From the NCBI GenBank assembly GCA_002007465.1, contig LNAC01000032.1:2179297-2243296 (forward strand): DNA of 64,000 nucleotides. The letters are read 5' to 3'. Shown here piece after piece: positions 55,207 through 64,000 of this stretch (the first letter of the stretch is position 1; each line of letters opens with the position of its first letter). Origin of the DNA: Ailurus styani. Lineage: Eukaryota; Chordata; Mammalia; Carnivora; Ailuridae. The notes under the pieces were generated by a model. That model had not been told where the DNA came from. It worked only from the letters and a program-made list of their open reading frames with translations, and made no database searches. A program made the translations under genes and the position numbers.

Positions 55207-57625
55207 TATATTTTCAAGAATTTTGCCAACTTTATTGATATATAATTGACATATAACATTGGATAAATCTAAGGTATACTGTGTAATGAGTGTGTGTGTG
55301 TGTGTGTGCGTGTACACACATATTTTCTTTATCCATTCATCCACTGATGGACACTTGGGTTGTTTTCATGTTTTGCCCATTGTGAATAATCCTGCAATGA
55401 ACATGGGGAGGGTCTAGATAGCTCTTCAATAAAATGATTACATTTTCTTTGGATAAATACCCAGAAGTGGGATTGCTGGATTATATGGTAGTTCTACTTT
55501 TAATTTTTTGAAGAACCTCCATGCTGTTTTATAGTGACTGCACCAATTAACATTCCTACCAATAGTGCACAAGGACTCCCTTTTCTCTATGTCCTTGCCA
55601 ACACTTGTTATTTCTTTTCGATAATAGCCATTCCAACAGATATTAGGTGATATGTCATTGTGGTTTTGACTTGCATTTCCCTGCTGATTAGTGATGTTGA
55701 ACATCTTTTTGTTTACCTGTTGGCCATTTGTATATCTTCTTTGGTAAAATGTCTATTCAGGTCTTCTGCCCAACTTTTAATTGGATTATTTGGGGGTTTT
55801 TGCTATCGAGTTGTATGAGTTCCTTTTTCATTTTGGATATTAACTCATTACCTGACATATGGTTTGCAAATATTTTCTCATATACCATAGGTTGCCTTTT
55901 CATTTTGTTGATTATTTCTTTTGCTACGAGAAAGCTTTTTTGTTTGCTGTAGTCCTACTTGTTTATTTTTGCTTTTGTTACTTATGCTTTTGGTGTTATA
56001 TCCAAAAGCCATTGTTAAGACCAATGTCAAAGTGACATTTTACCCCATATTTTCTTATATGAGTTTTATGGTTTCAGGCATTACATTTGAATCTTTAATC
56101 CATTTTGAGTTAATTTTGTGAATGGTCTAAGATAGGGGTCCAATTTCATTCTTTTGCATGTGACTATCTGGTTTTCCTAGCACCATTTGTTGAAAAGACT
56201 AATCTTTCCCCATTGAATATTCTCAGTCCCTTTGCCAAGTGTTTGTTGACTAAATATGCTTGCATTTATTTCTGTGCTCTTGATCCTGCTCATTGTTCTA
56301 TGTGCCTGTTTTATGTCAGTTGTAAATGGTATTATAGTTTAACTTTTGGTGTTCATATGTTGATTATTAGTATAGAGAAATAAAATAGGTTTTGTATGTT
56401 TACCTGCATTCTTGCCAAACTCACTTATTCATTCTAGGCAGTTTTTGTAGAATCCTTGGGATTTTCTACATTGAAAATCACATCCTCTGAAATTAGGGAC
56501 CATTTTATTTCTTCCTCTCTGATCTGTATGCCTTTTATTTCCTTCTTTGACTTATTGCACTGATTAGAATGTCAGCACTATATTGAAGAAGAGTGGTAAG
56601 AGTGGACATCTTTGCCTTGTTTCTGATCTTAGGAAAAGCATTCAGTTTTTCACCATCAACTGTAGTGCTAGTTGTAGGTTTTTTATAGATGCTCTTTATC
56701 AAGTTGAGGAAGTTCCTCTTTATTCTTATTTTTCTGAGAGCCTTTATCATGAATGAGTATTGAATTTTGTCAAATGATTTTTCTGTATACCGATATAATC
56801 ACCATTTTTGTTCTTTTGTTGGTTAAATATGGTGGATTTTGATAGATTTTCAAATATCAAATCAGCCTTTCATCTCTGGAATCCACTTATCATAGTATAT
56901 AATTCTTTTTTATATTGCTGAATTCTATTTGCTAATATTTTGTTAGGGACTTTTGCATCTACACTTATGAAGGCATAGTTTTCTTGGGTTTTTGTTTGTT
57001 TGTTGTACTGATTTTGTCTAGTTCTGGTATCAGGGTAATACTAGCTTCATAAAATAAACAGGGAACTATTCTTTCTTCTTCTATTTTCTGAAAGATATTG
57101 TATAGAATTGGCTTAAATTCTTTTTAAAATATTTGGTAGAATTCTCCAGTAAAACTATCTGGGCCTGGAGATTTATTTCTTGGAAGTTTTAAAATGACAA
57201 TTTTAATTTCTTTAATAGATAAATGAATATGTCTTTATGTTTTCATGTTCCATTCAAATTCACTGCTTCATATTGGGGAGTTGTAATAGTTTATATTTTT
57301 CAAGAAGTTGCCCATTTTATCTAAGTCTAATTTAAATGTGCAGAGGTATTTGTAACATTGTCTTATTGTCTTTTGCTGTTTACAGTGATTTTAGCGATAA
57401 TCATTTCTTTATTTCTTATAGTAGTTTTTTAATTTCCAACTGTTTGGTAATTTTTTTATTATCTATTGTTGATTTCTATATTAATTCCATTATTGTCAGA
57501 GAATATATTTTGTATGATATATCTAGATTCAATAAGGGAGAGAAGCAAAGCCACTAGGATATGTACACATGTAACTAAACATATACTGTATCTATATCTA
57601 TATTATATATCAATGTTTTTAAATG
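55207..57625 (-). mobile_element. L1: Younger L1 inserted in the older one, antisense, 5'-truncated
   Basis: 3' UTR text reappears (TTTATTGATATATAATTGACATATAACATTGG), followed again by the ORF2 C-terminus, proving a second element. The minus frame at 55,438-55,704 ends with ELPYNPAIPLLGIYPKK, an L1 ORF2 C-terminal hallmark; the minus frame at 56,535-56,750 holds NLIKSIYKKPT and GEKLNAFP, reverse-transcriptase hallmarks. A (GT)n run at 55,293-55,308 sits where the 3' UTR has a large deletion. TGTATTTTTATAT at 55,194-55,206 and 57,626-57,638 may be its duplication, but is AT-rich. The 5' boundary is uncertain (57,545-57,625). Confidence 0.82.
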
Positions 57626-57925
57626 TGTATTTTTATATGGCCCTTTTAATGGATGCTCTAGGTATTACATTACATATACATAATTTCTCACAGCTTACTG
57701 GTGTTAGCAGTATGAGTGAATTATAGAAACATCACCTCCCTTGATGTGCCTTTACTTGCCTACATTTACATTATATTTATCTTAAATATTTTCTTTGCAT
57801 ATGTTGAGAACCACATCAGAGAGTGTTGTTTGCTTAAAGTGGAACATAATTTTAAAAACTCAAGGGAAGAAAGTCTATTATATTTAGCCATATTTTTATT
57901 TAATATTTTCCTCCTTCCTAATGTT

Positions 57926-58140
57926 CCAAGATTCTCTCCCTCTTTTTTTAAGACTTTATTTATTTACTTATTCATTTGCAGAGTGAGGGGAGGAGCAGAG
58001 GAAGAGGGAGAATCCCAACAGACTCCACATGCTGAGCAGGGAGCCCCGCCTTGATCCCATGACCCTGAGATCAGGACCGGAGATGAAATCAAGAGTTGGA
58101 TGTTTAACGGACTGAGCCACCTAGATGCTCCCAAGATTCT
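57926..58140 (-). mobile_element. SINEC: Older CAN-SINE nested in L1, antisense
   Basis: Element at 57,936-58,130. CCAAGATTCT flanks it at 57,926-57,935 and 58,131-58,140. Decayed head (GAGCCACCTAGATGCTCC) and a GATGAAATCAAGAGTTGGATG internal text mark an old subfamily. Confidence 0.93.
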
Positions 58141-58358
58141 TTTTTTTTTTTTTTAGAGATTTTATTTTATTTTATTTGACACAGAGAGAGAGATTACAAG
58201 TAGGCAGAGAGGAAGGCAGAGAGACAGGGAGAGGAGGAAGCAGGCTCCCTGCTGAGCAGAGAGCCCCATACGGGCCTCCATCCCAGGACGCTGAGATCAT
58301 GACCTGAGCCGAAAGCAGAGGCTTTGACCCACTGAGCCACCCAGGCACCCAAGATTCT
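58133..58358 (-). mobile_element. SINEC: Mustelid-type CAN-SINE reusing the same target, antisense
   Basis: Element at 58,141-58,350 with T15 at its left and a reverse GCCGAAAGCAGAGGCTTTGACCCACTGAG head. AAGATTCT flanks it at 58,133-58,140 and 58,351-58,358. Its left duplication is the right duplication of the older neighbour, so two separate insertions used one site. Confidence 0.95.
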
Positions 58359-60320
58359 TTTATTATATTATCCTTTATTCCTTCTGCTTTACATGGTTTC
58401 TGATAAGAAATCTGCTGTCATTGGAATTGCTTTCCCCTTATGGAAAAGGTTTTGTTTTTCTCTTGCTGTTTCCAAGGCTTTTTCCTTGCTTCATTTTCGG
58501 AAGTTTGACTATGATATATCTTGGTGTAGATTTCTTTGGGGATTCTAGTTGAGGTTCTCTCAGCTTCTTGAATCTACAGATGTATGTCTTTTACCAAATT
58601 TGGCAAGTATTTATGATTTTTTTTTCTGAGTCTTTTTCATACCCATCTTCTTGCTCTTCTCTTTCTAGAACACTGGTGACAGGAATATTAGATTTTCATT
58701 TATAGTTCTACAGCTCCTTGGGATTCTGTTCTTTTTTTATTTTTCAGTCTATTTTTCCTATGTTGTTCAGATTATATTCTTTCCGTTGTTTAATCTTTAA
58801 GCTCACTGATTCTTTCCTCTGTCCCCTCCATTCTGCTGTCAAGCCTAACCTTTGGCTTTGATTATTATTATTGGCCACTGTATTTTTCATTTCTGAATTT
58901 CCATTTTGTTCATGTTTATATTTTCTATTTCATTGTGGAGACTTTATGTTTTTTATTTATCTTAAGCATGTGCATAATCAAATGGTAAGGCATTTTTATG
59001 ATGGCTCCTTTAAAAACTTTGTCAGTTAAGTCTACTATCTCTGTCATCTCAGTAATGACATCTATTGATTTTCTTTCATTGCTCAGTCTGAAGTCTTCTT
59101 TGTTCTTGCTATAGTGAATGATTTTCTCTTAAAACCTAGACACTTGGGGTATTATGTTATGAGACTCTGGATCTTATTTAAACCACAGTTTTAACTGCCT
59201 GTGATACCACTCTGGTAGGGGAAGAAGGAAGGAGCTTTGCCTTATTATGACCAGGAGGGAGTAGACTTCCAAGTTCTCCTCTTGGCCTCTATTGACACCT
59301 GAGATGGGGGTGTTCCTCAGTACTGCTGGGCAGTGGTAGGAATTGTGTTCTCCACTGGGCCTCCACTGATCCCTGGACTGGGAGAGGTAGGAATGCTTCC
59401 TACTCTTTTTCATGCGTCCTCCATCCACTGACACCACTGGGGCTATTGGCCTTGTTGGGCGGTAGTGAGAGTCCTGACTCCCTACTTGGGCTTCTCTGGC
59501 ACCAGCTTAGAGCAGGGGTTGGGGTACCTCATTAATACCTGGTGAGAGTGGACATCTAGGCTCCATTCAGCCTAGACTGTTGTTAGAGGGGGCGGGACCA
59601 CAATTTTTTTTCCTGTAGAGCAGTTATTGTCAAGATTTCTGTTTTTCTACATTGCCCCATTTCTGGTCCACTGGTTAGGGGAAGCCAACTTTTGTTGGAA
59701 ACTTTTTTTTTTTTCTCCTCTTCTAGGGCCATTGATGTTTCCAGTTGTCAACTTCTTCAGTTCTGGGGTTAGGATATATGAGGCAAAAAAGAAAACCCAA
59801 GGAATTCATCACTCTATTGTTTCTAGGGTCCTGAACTCATTAGCTGGATTGTCCTCGTCTCTACCCTTCAGAGTCTTCTTATGTTTGCTTTATATATAAT
59901 GCCAGGGTTTTTAGCTGTACTTAGTGGGAGGAATAGGGAGCAATGTGTCTACTCTATCTTCCTGGAAGCGGAAGCCCATGGTTTACTTTTAAAAAGGACT
60001 CAAATAGTAGAAATTTTCCCTTAAGCTATAAAGCATGCAGTTTTAGCAACTACAAAGAACTAACGGAAGACTACAATTAAGGAAATCTTTAATCTTGAAA
60101 TTAGCTAAATAAAATCATAGTGTCTGTACATTTAAATGTATAACAGGGAAAACTGAATAATGCCTATGTATTATAGGCCCAGAATTATGGAGTCAGAAGA
60201 GCTTAATTAATATCTTAAACCAAGAGTACAAATCGAAGTGTCTTATGAGATATCAGAGCCATCAAAATGAAATTAAGGGCCCAAAGTGCTCATAATCTAT
60301 ATTCCATTGCTTGGAACCTA

Positions 60321-60360
60321 TCTTTCTTTCTCCTTTCCTTTCCTTTTCTTCCTTCCTTCT
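60321..60360. repeat. Pure polypyrimidine tract
   Basis: Forty consecutive C/T bases (TCTTTCTTTCTCCTTTCC and onward), continuing with few breaks to about 60,416. Mirror-like parts could form H-DNA. Confidence 0.9.
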
Positions 60361-60724
60361 GTTCTTTCACTTTTCTCTTTTTAAGATTTTTTTTCTGCCC
60401 CCTTCCTTTTTTTGAGTCCTATACTGCTGCTTCCCAAGTCTGCCACTAGACCCAACTGATTGGAATTATCATTTAGAAAAATTTCATAAACCTATGGATT
60501 ATTTTTAACTAATCATGGGAAAACCTTAGCTGAAGATAATTCTACAGATTTCCTCTGGATGCTATTTTGGGATAGAACTCTGCAACATTTTGTTTTCTGA
60601 CTTCTCTGCAAACCTTGTTTAGAATATAATATTTTCCAGTTTCATGTACATCCCATCTTCACAGGTTAGGCCACATTTTCATCTACTTGTTCTAATTTCC
60701 ACTTTAAATTTTTCTAAGGTCAAC

Positions 60725-60812
60725 TTTTTTTTTTTTAACCTTGTTTAAAAAGAAAGTTGAAGAAGGAGGAGGAGGGGAAGAAGACGAAAGAAAAATAAAA
60801 TAAAATTTTATG
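60725..60812. repeat. T12 run and polypurine tract
   Basis: T12 at 60,725-60,736 and, after a short gap, a nearly pure purine tract (AAAAAGAAAG, GAAGAAGGAGGAGGAGGGG, AAGAAGACGAAAGAAAAA) to about 60,795, then (AAAT)n. Opposite strand bias to the pyrimidine tract 400 bases upstream. Confidence 0.85.
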
Positions 60813-62070
60813 GGTAAAGTTGTGTCTTAAAAAATTAGAAAGGTATCACAATTTTCCATAGCAAGCAAGTTCATATCTTGCTAATTTTAGAGCAAGAAAG
60901 TTCTCCATGGTGTCTAATCTGTCTCCCTATTCCTGATTGCACTTTACGTTCAGTTCTATTGGTTTTATGACGGTAAATCTCACCAATGCACTGGATACAT
61001 GGTAGAGGACCCAAACTTAACTTTATTCTTGTCTCTCCTTTGAAGTTCTGTCTCCTGTCATCTCGTCTCTCTCAAACTTATTCTTCTGCCACTTGATGAA
61101 CGCTCAGCGGGCCCTATGGCTTTTCTGCTCATTCTGGGATAAGAAAACAGCCTATTTGCTCAAATCAGCAAACAGAATGTATCCAGCCCAAGATGATAAT
61201 CAACGCTTCAATTTTCAATCAAAGAGCAGACTGTTCCTCCTCTTCCTTCTCCTTGAGGCCTGCAGTTGGATTCTGCCCTCCTGGAGGAAAAGGGGATGTG
61301 GGCAGCTTCTGCCCACCACCCTGGTCGCCTGCTCCCCTACTTCTTGCCACTTATGCTAACCCCCAATATGCAATGGGAGGCAAGACAGTCCAGGAAAGTG
61401 AATGGAATCATCTTTTGGTTTCTGGCTTTGTGCTCTCTGTCATTAGCAGATGACTGACACTTATCCTTTCCAAGATTCTTCTTCCTGGGACCCCACCTCT
61501 TACAGCCCTTTTGGCAGCCTTCCCCTTGTGGGCTGCAGCTGGGTTCCTCTTGTGCAGGACCTGAGAGGCTCTAGTGTGTCCTCCTCTCAGACGTGGCCCA
61601 CTTCTAATCCCTGAGAAACATCCATTCATCTTTTTCTCCAAGAAATCAGATGTGCAGCCCATCCCCACCTGCCATTTACTTTCCCGCGGCTGCCATCACA
61701 GCCCTTCACTTCGCCTGTCCTCTCCATCTGCCCGAGGACCACACCCAAGCCCAGCCTATCTTTCATTCCACGTCCTCTGACCAGTCCCCTGACAACCCCT
61801 CCTAAAATCCAGTGAAGGAAAGAGCTTCCCAGTCTTGGAGGGAGTGGGGATCACAGTGTACCCACAGTTCTCTTGAAGGGAAACTTCTTTACGAATTCTT
61901 CCTGGTCCTCTCCCACGTACTCTGATCCCTTTTGGGCCACAGTCTGGCTGAAGGGTTCTGAGAATTATGGAGCCAGTTGTTTGTTTTTTGTTTTCCTTTA
62001 GAGAATCTGCAAGTGATGATCTGGTAACTCCAATTCACTTGGAATTTCACAGCTATGTTTTTCTCATTCG

Positions 62071-62867
62071 AAACTTTAATGTTTTTTGTTTTGGGGGTTT
62101 TTTTGTGTGTGTTTTTTTTTATTTTTTTAAATTAACATATAATGTATTATTTGTTTCAGGGTTACATCAGTGAATTCTGTGTCTCATCAGTCTTACACAA
62201 CACACAGCACTCACCACAACACATACCCTCCCCAATGTCCATCACCCAGCCACCCCATCCCTCCCACTTCCCTTCACTCCAGCCACCCTCAGTTTGTTTC
62301 CTGAGATTGAGTGTCTTATGGTTTGTCTCCCTCTCTGGTTTTGTCTTGTTTCATTTTTCCCTCCCTTCCTCTGTGATCCTCTGTCTTGTTTCTCAAATTC
62401 CTCATATCAGTCAGATCATATGAGAATTGTCTTTCTCTGATTGATTTATTTCTCTTAGCATACCTTCTAGTTCTATCCACGATGTTGCAAATGGCAAGAT
62501 TTCATTTTTTATGGGTTCGGAATATTCCACTGTGTGTATGTGTATATATATATATCTATCTCACATCTTCTTTATCCATTCATCTGTTGATGGACATCTA
62601 GATTCTATCCATAGCTTGGCTATTGTGGACATTGCTGCTATAAACATTTGGGTGCATGTGCCCCTTCGGATCACTACCTTTGTATCTCTAGGGTAAATAC
62701 CCAGTAGTGCGATTGCTGGGTCATAGGGTAGCTCTATTTTCAAGTTTTTGAGGAATCTCCATACTGTTTTCCAGAGTGCCTACACCAACTTAAATTCCCA
62801 CCAGCAGTGTAGGAGGGTTCCCCTTTCTCCACATCCTCGCCAACATCTACTGCAAAACTTTAACGTT
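62071..62867 (-). mobile_element. L1: 5'-truncated carnivoran L1 with duplications, antisense
   Basis: Element at 62,084-62,854. Flanks AAACTTTAATGTT (62,071-62,083) and AAACTTTAACGTT (62,855-62,867) differ once. 3' UTR text TTAACATATAATGTATTATTTG, CACCCAGCCACCCCATCCC is the young carnivore L1 form, followed by the ORF2 C-terminus; a minus frame at 62,561-62,743 holds [17 protein letters not shown] and CPSTDEWIKKM. Truncated within ORF2, so inactive. Confidence 0.95.
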
Positions 62868-62964
62868 AAAACCCAGCACAAGAAAACAGCCACGTTTTGC
62901 CCCCCAGCTTACGTACTGGTATTTAAGGACTGGTAGAAAATCTGCCTCTGGCCTATTCTTTCAG

Positions 62965-63212
62965 AAGCTAAATGATCCTGGGCACCTGGGTGACTCAGTC
63001 GTTAAGCATCTGCCTTCGGCCCAGGTCATGATCCTGGGGTCCTGGGATTAAGTCTTGCATTGAGCTCCCTCCTCAGTGGAGAGTCTTCTTCTCCCTCTGC
63101 CCCTACTCCTTGCTCATGCTCCCTCTCTCTCCCTCTCTCTCTCTCACGTTCTCTCATTCTCTTTCTCAAATAAATAAATAAAATCTTAAAAAAAAAAAAG
63201 CTAAATGATCCT
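62965..63212 (+). mobile_element. SINEC: CAN-SINE, arctoid type, sense
   Basis: Element at 62,980-63,197. Identical AAGCTAAATGATCCT flanks at 62,965-62,979 and 63,198-63,212. Head GGGCACCTGGGTGACTCAGTCG, tail (A)12. Confidence 0.97.
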
Positions 63213-63339
63213 AATTCTTAGAGCCATTGAACCAAGGCCTTTAATAATTTTGATTTTTCTCCTCTAATTTCTCTAGTTTTACCACCCATTGAGTTATTTG
63301 TACATCAGAGAAATGAACACACAAGATACACGCATGATT

Positions 63340-64000
63340 TTATGTCTTTATTTAATTTTTATTTCAATTACTACTTTTGGTAGAGAATGCTTTTATATAT
63401 TTCAAAATCCAGAAGTTACAAAAGTGTATACACTGAGAGTCTCTTTTCCATTCTTGTCCCAAAGTCACCCAGCACCATCCCTCACCCCCCAGAATGAAAG
63501 TAGTTCCTTGAGAATCCTTCCAGCAATACTCTGTCTATACAAGCAATTGTGTATTTATATTCTGTACCCCCACTCACCCTCACATTTTCACCTTTTTCAC
63601 ATAAATAATGGATACATGGGGTACCTGGGTGGCTCAGTGGGTTAAAGCCTCTGCCTTCGGCTCAGGTCATGGTCTCAGGGTCCTGGGATCGAGGCCGGCA
63701 TCAGGCTCTCGGCTCAGCAGGGAGCCTGCTTCCTCCTTTCTCTCTGCCTGCCTTTCTGCATACTTGTGATCTCTATCAAATAAATAAATAAAATCTTCTA
63801 AAAAAAATAATGGATATTCTTCTTCTTGCTTTTTATCCCCCCTTGTAAGAATACATTCGAGATCATCCAGATTCGAAAAGAACTTCTTCATTCCCTTCTG
63901 TAGCTACATTATAGCCCTTTGGCCCAGATGCCCCAGTTGATTCGACTGGCCCCTTATTCTTGAACATTCCAACCTCTATCACAAACAATGCTGCAATAAA
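63340..64000 (-). mobile_element. L1: Old L1 3' end, antisense, running off the window
   Basis: TTCAAAATCCAGAAGTTACAAAAGTGTATACACTGAGAGTCTC, AGTCACCCAGCACCATCCC, CAAGCAATTGTGTATTTATATTC, then after the SINE TTTATAGCTAC-like text (CTGTAGCTACATTATAGCC) and CACAAACAATGCTGCAATAAA at the last bases, read in pieces, follow an old L1 3' UTR into ORF2-distal text. Interrupted by the SINE at 63,615-63,804 and cut by the window end. Confidence 0.75.
63603..63816 (+). mobile_element. SINEC: Mustelid-type CAN-SINE nested in old L1, sense
   Basis: Element at about 63,617-63,804. AAATAATGGATA at 63,603-63,614 and 63,805-63,816 is the duplication. Head GGTACCTGGGTGGCTCAGTGGGTTAAAGCC. A short tail (A)8 and a slightly shortened CT region (GATCTCTATCAAATAAATAAAT). 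Confidence 0.95.

Larger units (their letters stand above)
52903..59990 (-). mobile_element. L1M: L1 (L1M type) with both ends, antisense, broken by a younger L1 and three SINEs
   Basis: Reverse order is 3' UTR and ORF2 C-terminus to mid reverse transcriptase (52,915-55,206), an interrupting younger L1 (about 55,207-57,625), then 5' part and 5' UTR (about 57,640-59,978). The right end GTACTTAGTGGGAGGAATAGGG, CTCTATCTTCCTGGAAGCGGAAGCCC is the reverse of an L1 5' terminus. TGGTTTACTTTT occurs at 52,903-52,914 and at 59,979-59,990; the following AA gives the TTTT/AA site favoured by L1 endonuclease. So this is probably a full-length insertion about 4.6 kb long without its passengers, so it has lost internal sequence (endonuclease region absent). 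The first 240 bases (52,915-53,155) look like a different 3' tail and could be a separate scrap. It is dead. Confidence 0.75.
59991..62070. other. Unique stretch with strand-asymmetric tracts
   Basis: No gene supported. Frames of 86-90 codons around 61,090-61,670 overlap on both strands and match no family known to me. Pyrimidine and purine tracts are listed separately. Confidence 0.5.

Noticed and set aside
55438..56750. Reverse-transcriptase-like peptides, possible retroviral gene.
   Set aside because: The motifs (PYNPAIPLLGIYPK; IKSIYKKPT) are LINE-1 ORF2, not retroviral, and the element is full of stops.

Overview
This window is nuclear DNA from a carnivoran mammal. It holds at least 17 tRNA-Lys-derived CAN-SINE copies, each with a GGCGCCTGGGTGGCTCAG-type head, a CT-rich middle and an AATAAATAAAATCTTT(A)n tail. 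The youngest-looking copies carry a GGGTTAAAGCCTCTGCC head and a CTTGTGATCTCTCT-type body. From memory this form is typical of Mustelidae (ferret, mink, otter, badger); dog and cat SINEs differ. Family-level assignment is an inference (about 0.75).

I find no protein-coding gene. No reading frame has both convincing length and a recognisable cellular family; the longest is 184 codons, in a GC-rich stretch. The only recognisable protein similarity is decayed LINE-1 ORF2 read on the minus strand. The window looks like a gene desert or a large intron.

Layout. 1-12 kb: mostly unique sequence with a (GT)19 microsatellite, a MER5A-type hAT relic, MIR and L2 scraps and three CAN-SINEs. 12-20.4 kb: old L1, MER1-type, CR1/L3-like and MIR relics, a homeobox-motif-rich stretch near 12.9 kb, and a GC-richer unique block at 19-20.3 kb. 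20.46-24.07 kb: a 3.6-kb minus-strand L1 carrying one nested SINE. 24-34.6 kb: mainly unique, with a strong CTCF-like motif at 30.07 kb. 34.88-35.09 kb: a near-perfect tandem duplication joined by one N, probably an assembly artefact. 36-39.6 kb: a second long minus-strand L1. 40-50 kb: mixed unique sequence, a GC-rich block at 44-45.5 kb, a 640-bp TG-rich tract at 46.2-46.8 kb and an antisense MLT1-type LTR at 49.1 kb. 52.9-59.99 kb: an L1 with both termini and a candidate target-site duplication, broken by another L1 and three SINEs, two of which used the same target site. 60-64 kb: unique sequence, a 5'-truncated L1 with target-site duplications, two more SINEs and an old L1 that runs off the end.

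The history that can be read is retrotransposition in layers: ancient MIR, L2, CR1 and MER relics, then mammalian L1s, then arctoid CAN-SINEs, then mustelid-type CAN-SINEs. Candidate regulatory elements are listed with modest confidence because they rest on motif reading alone.
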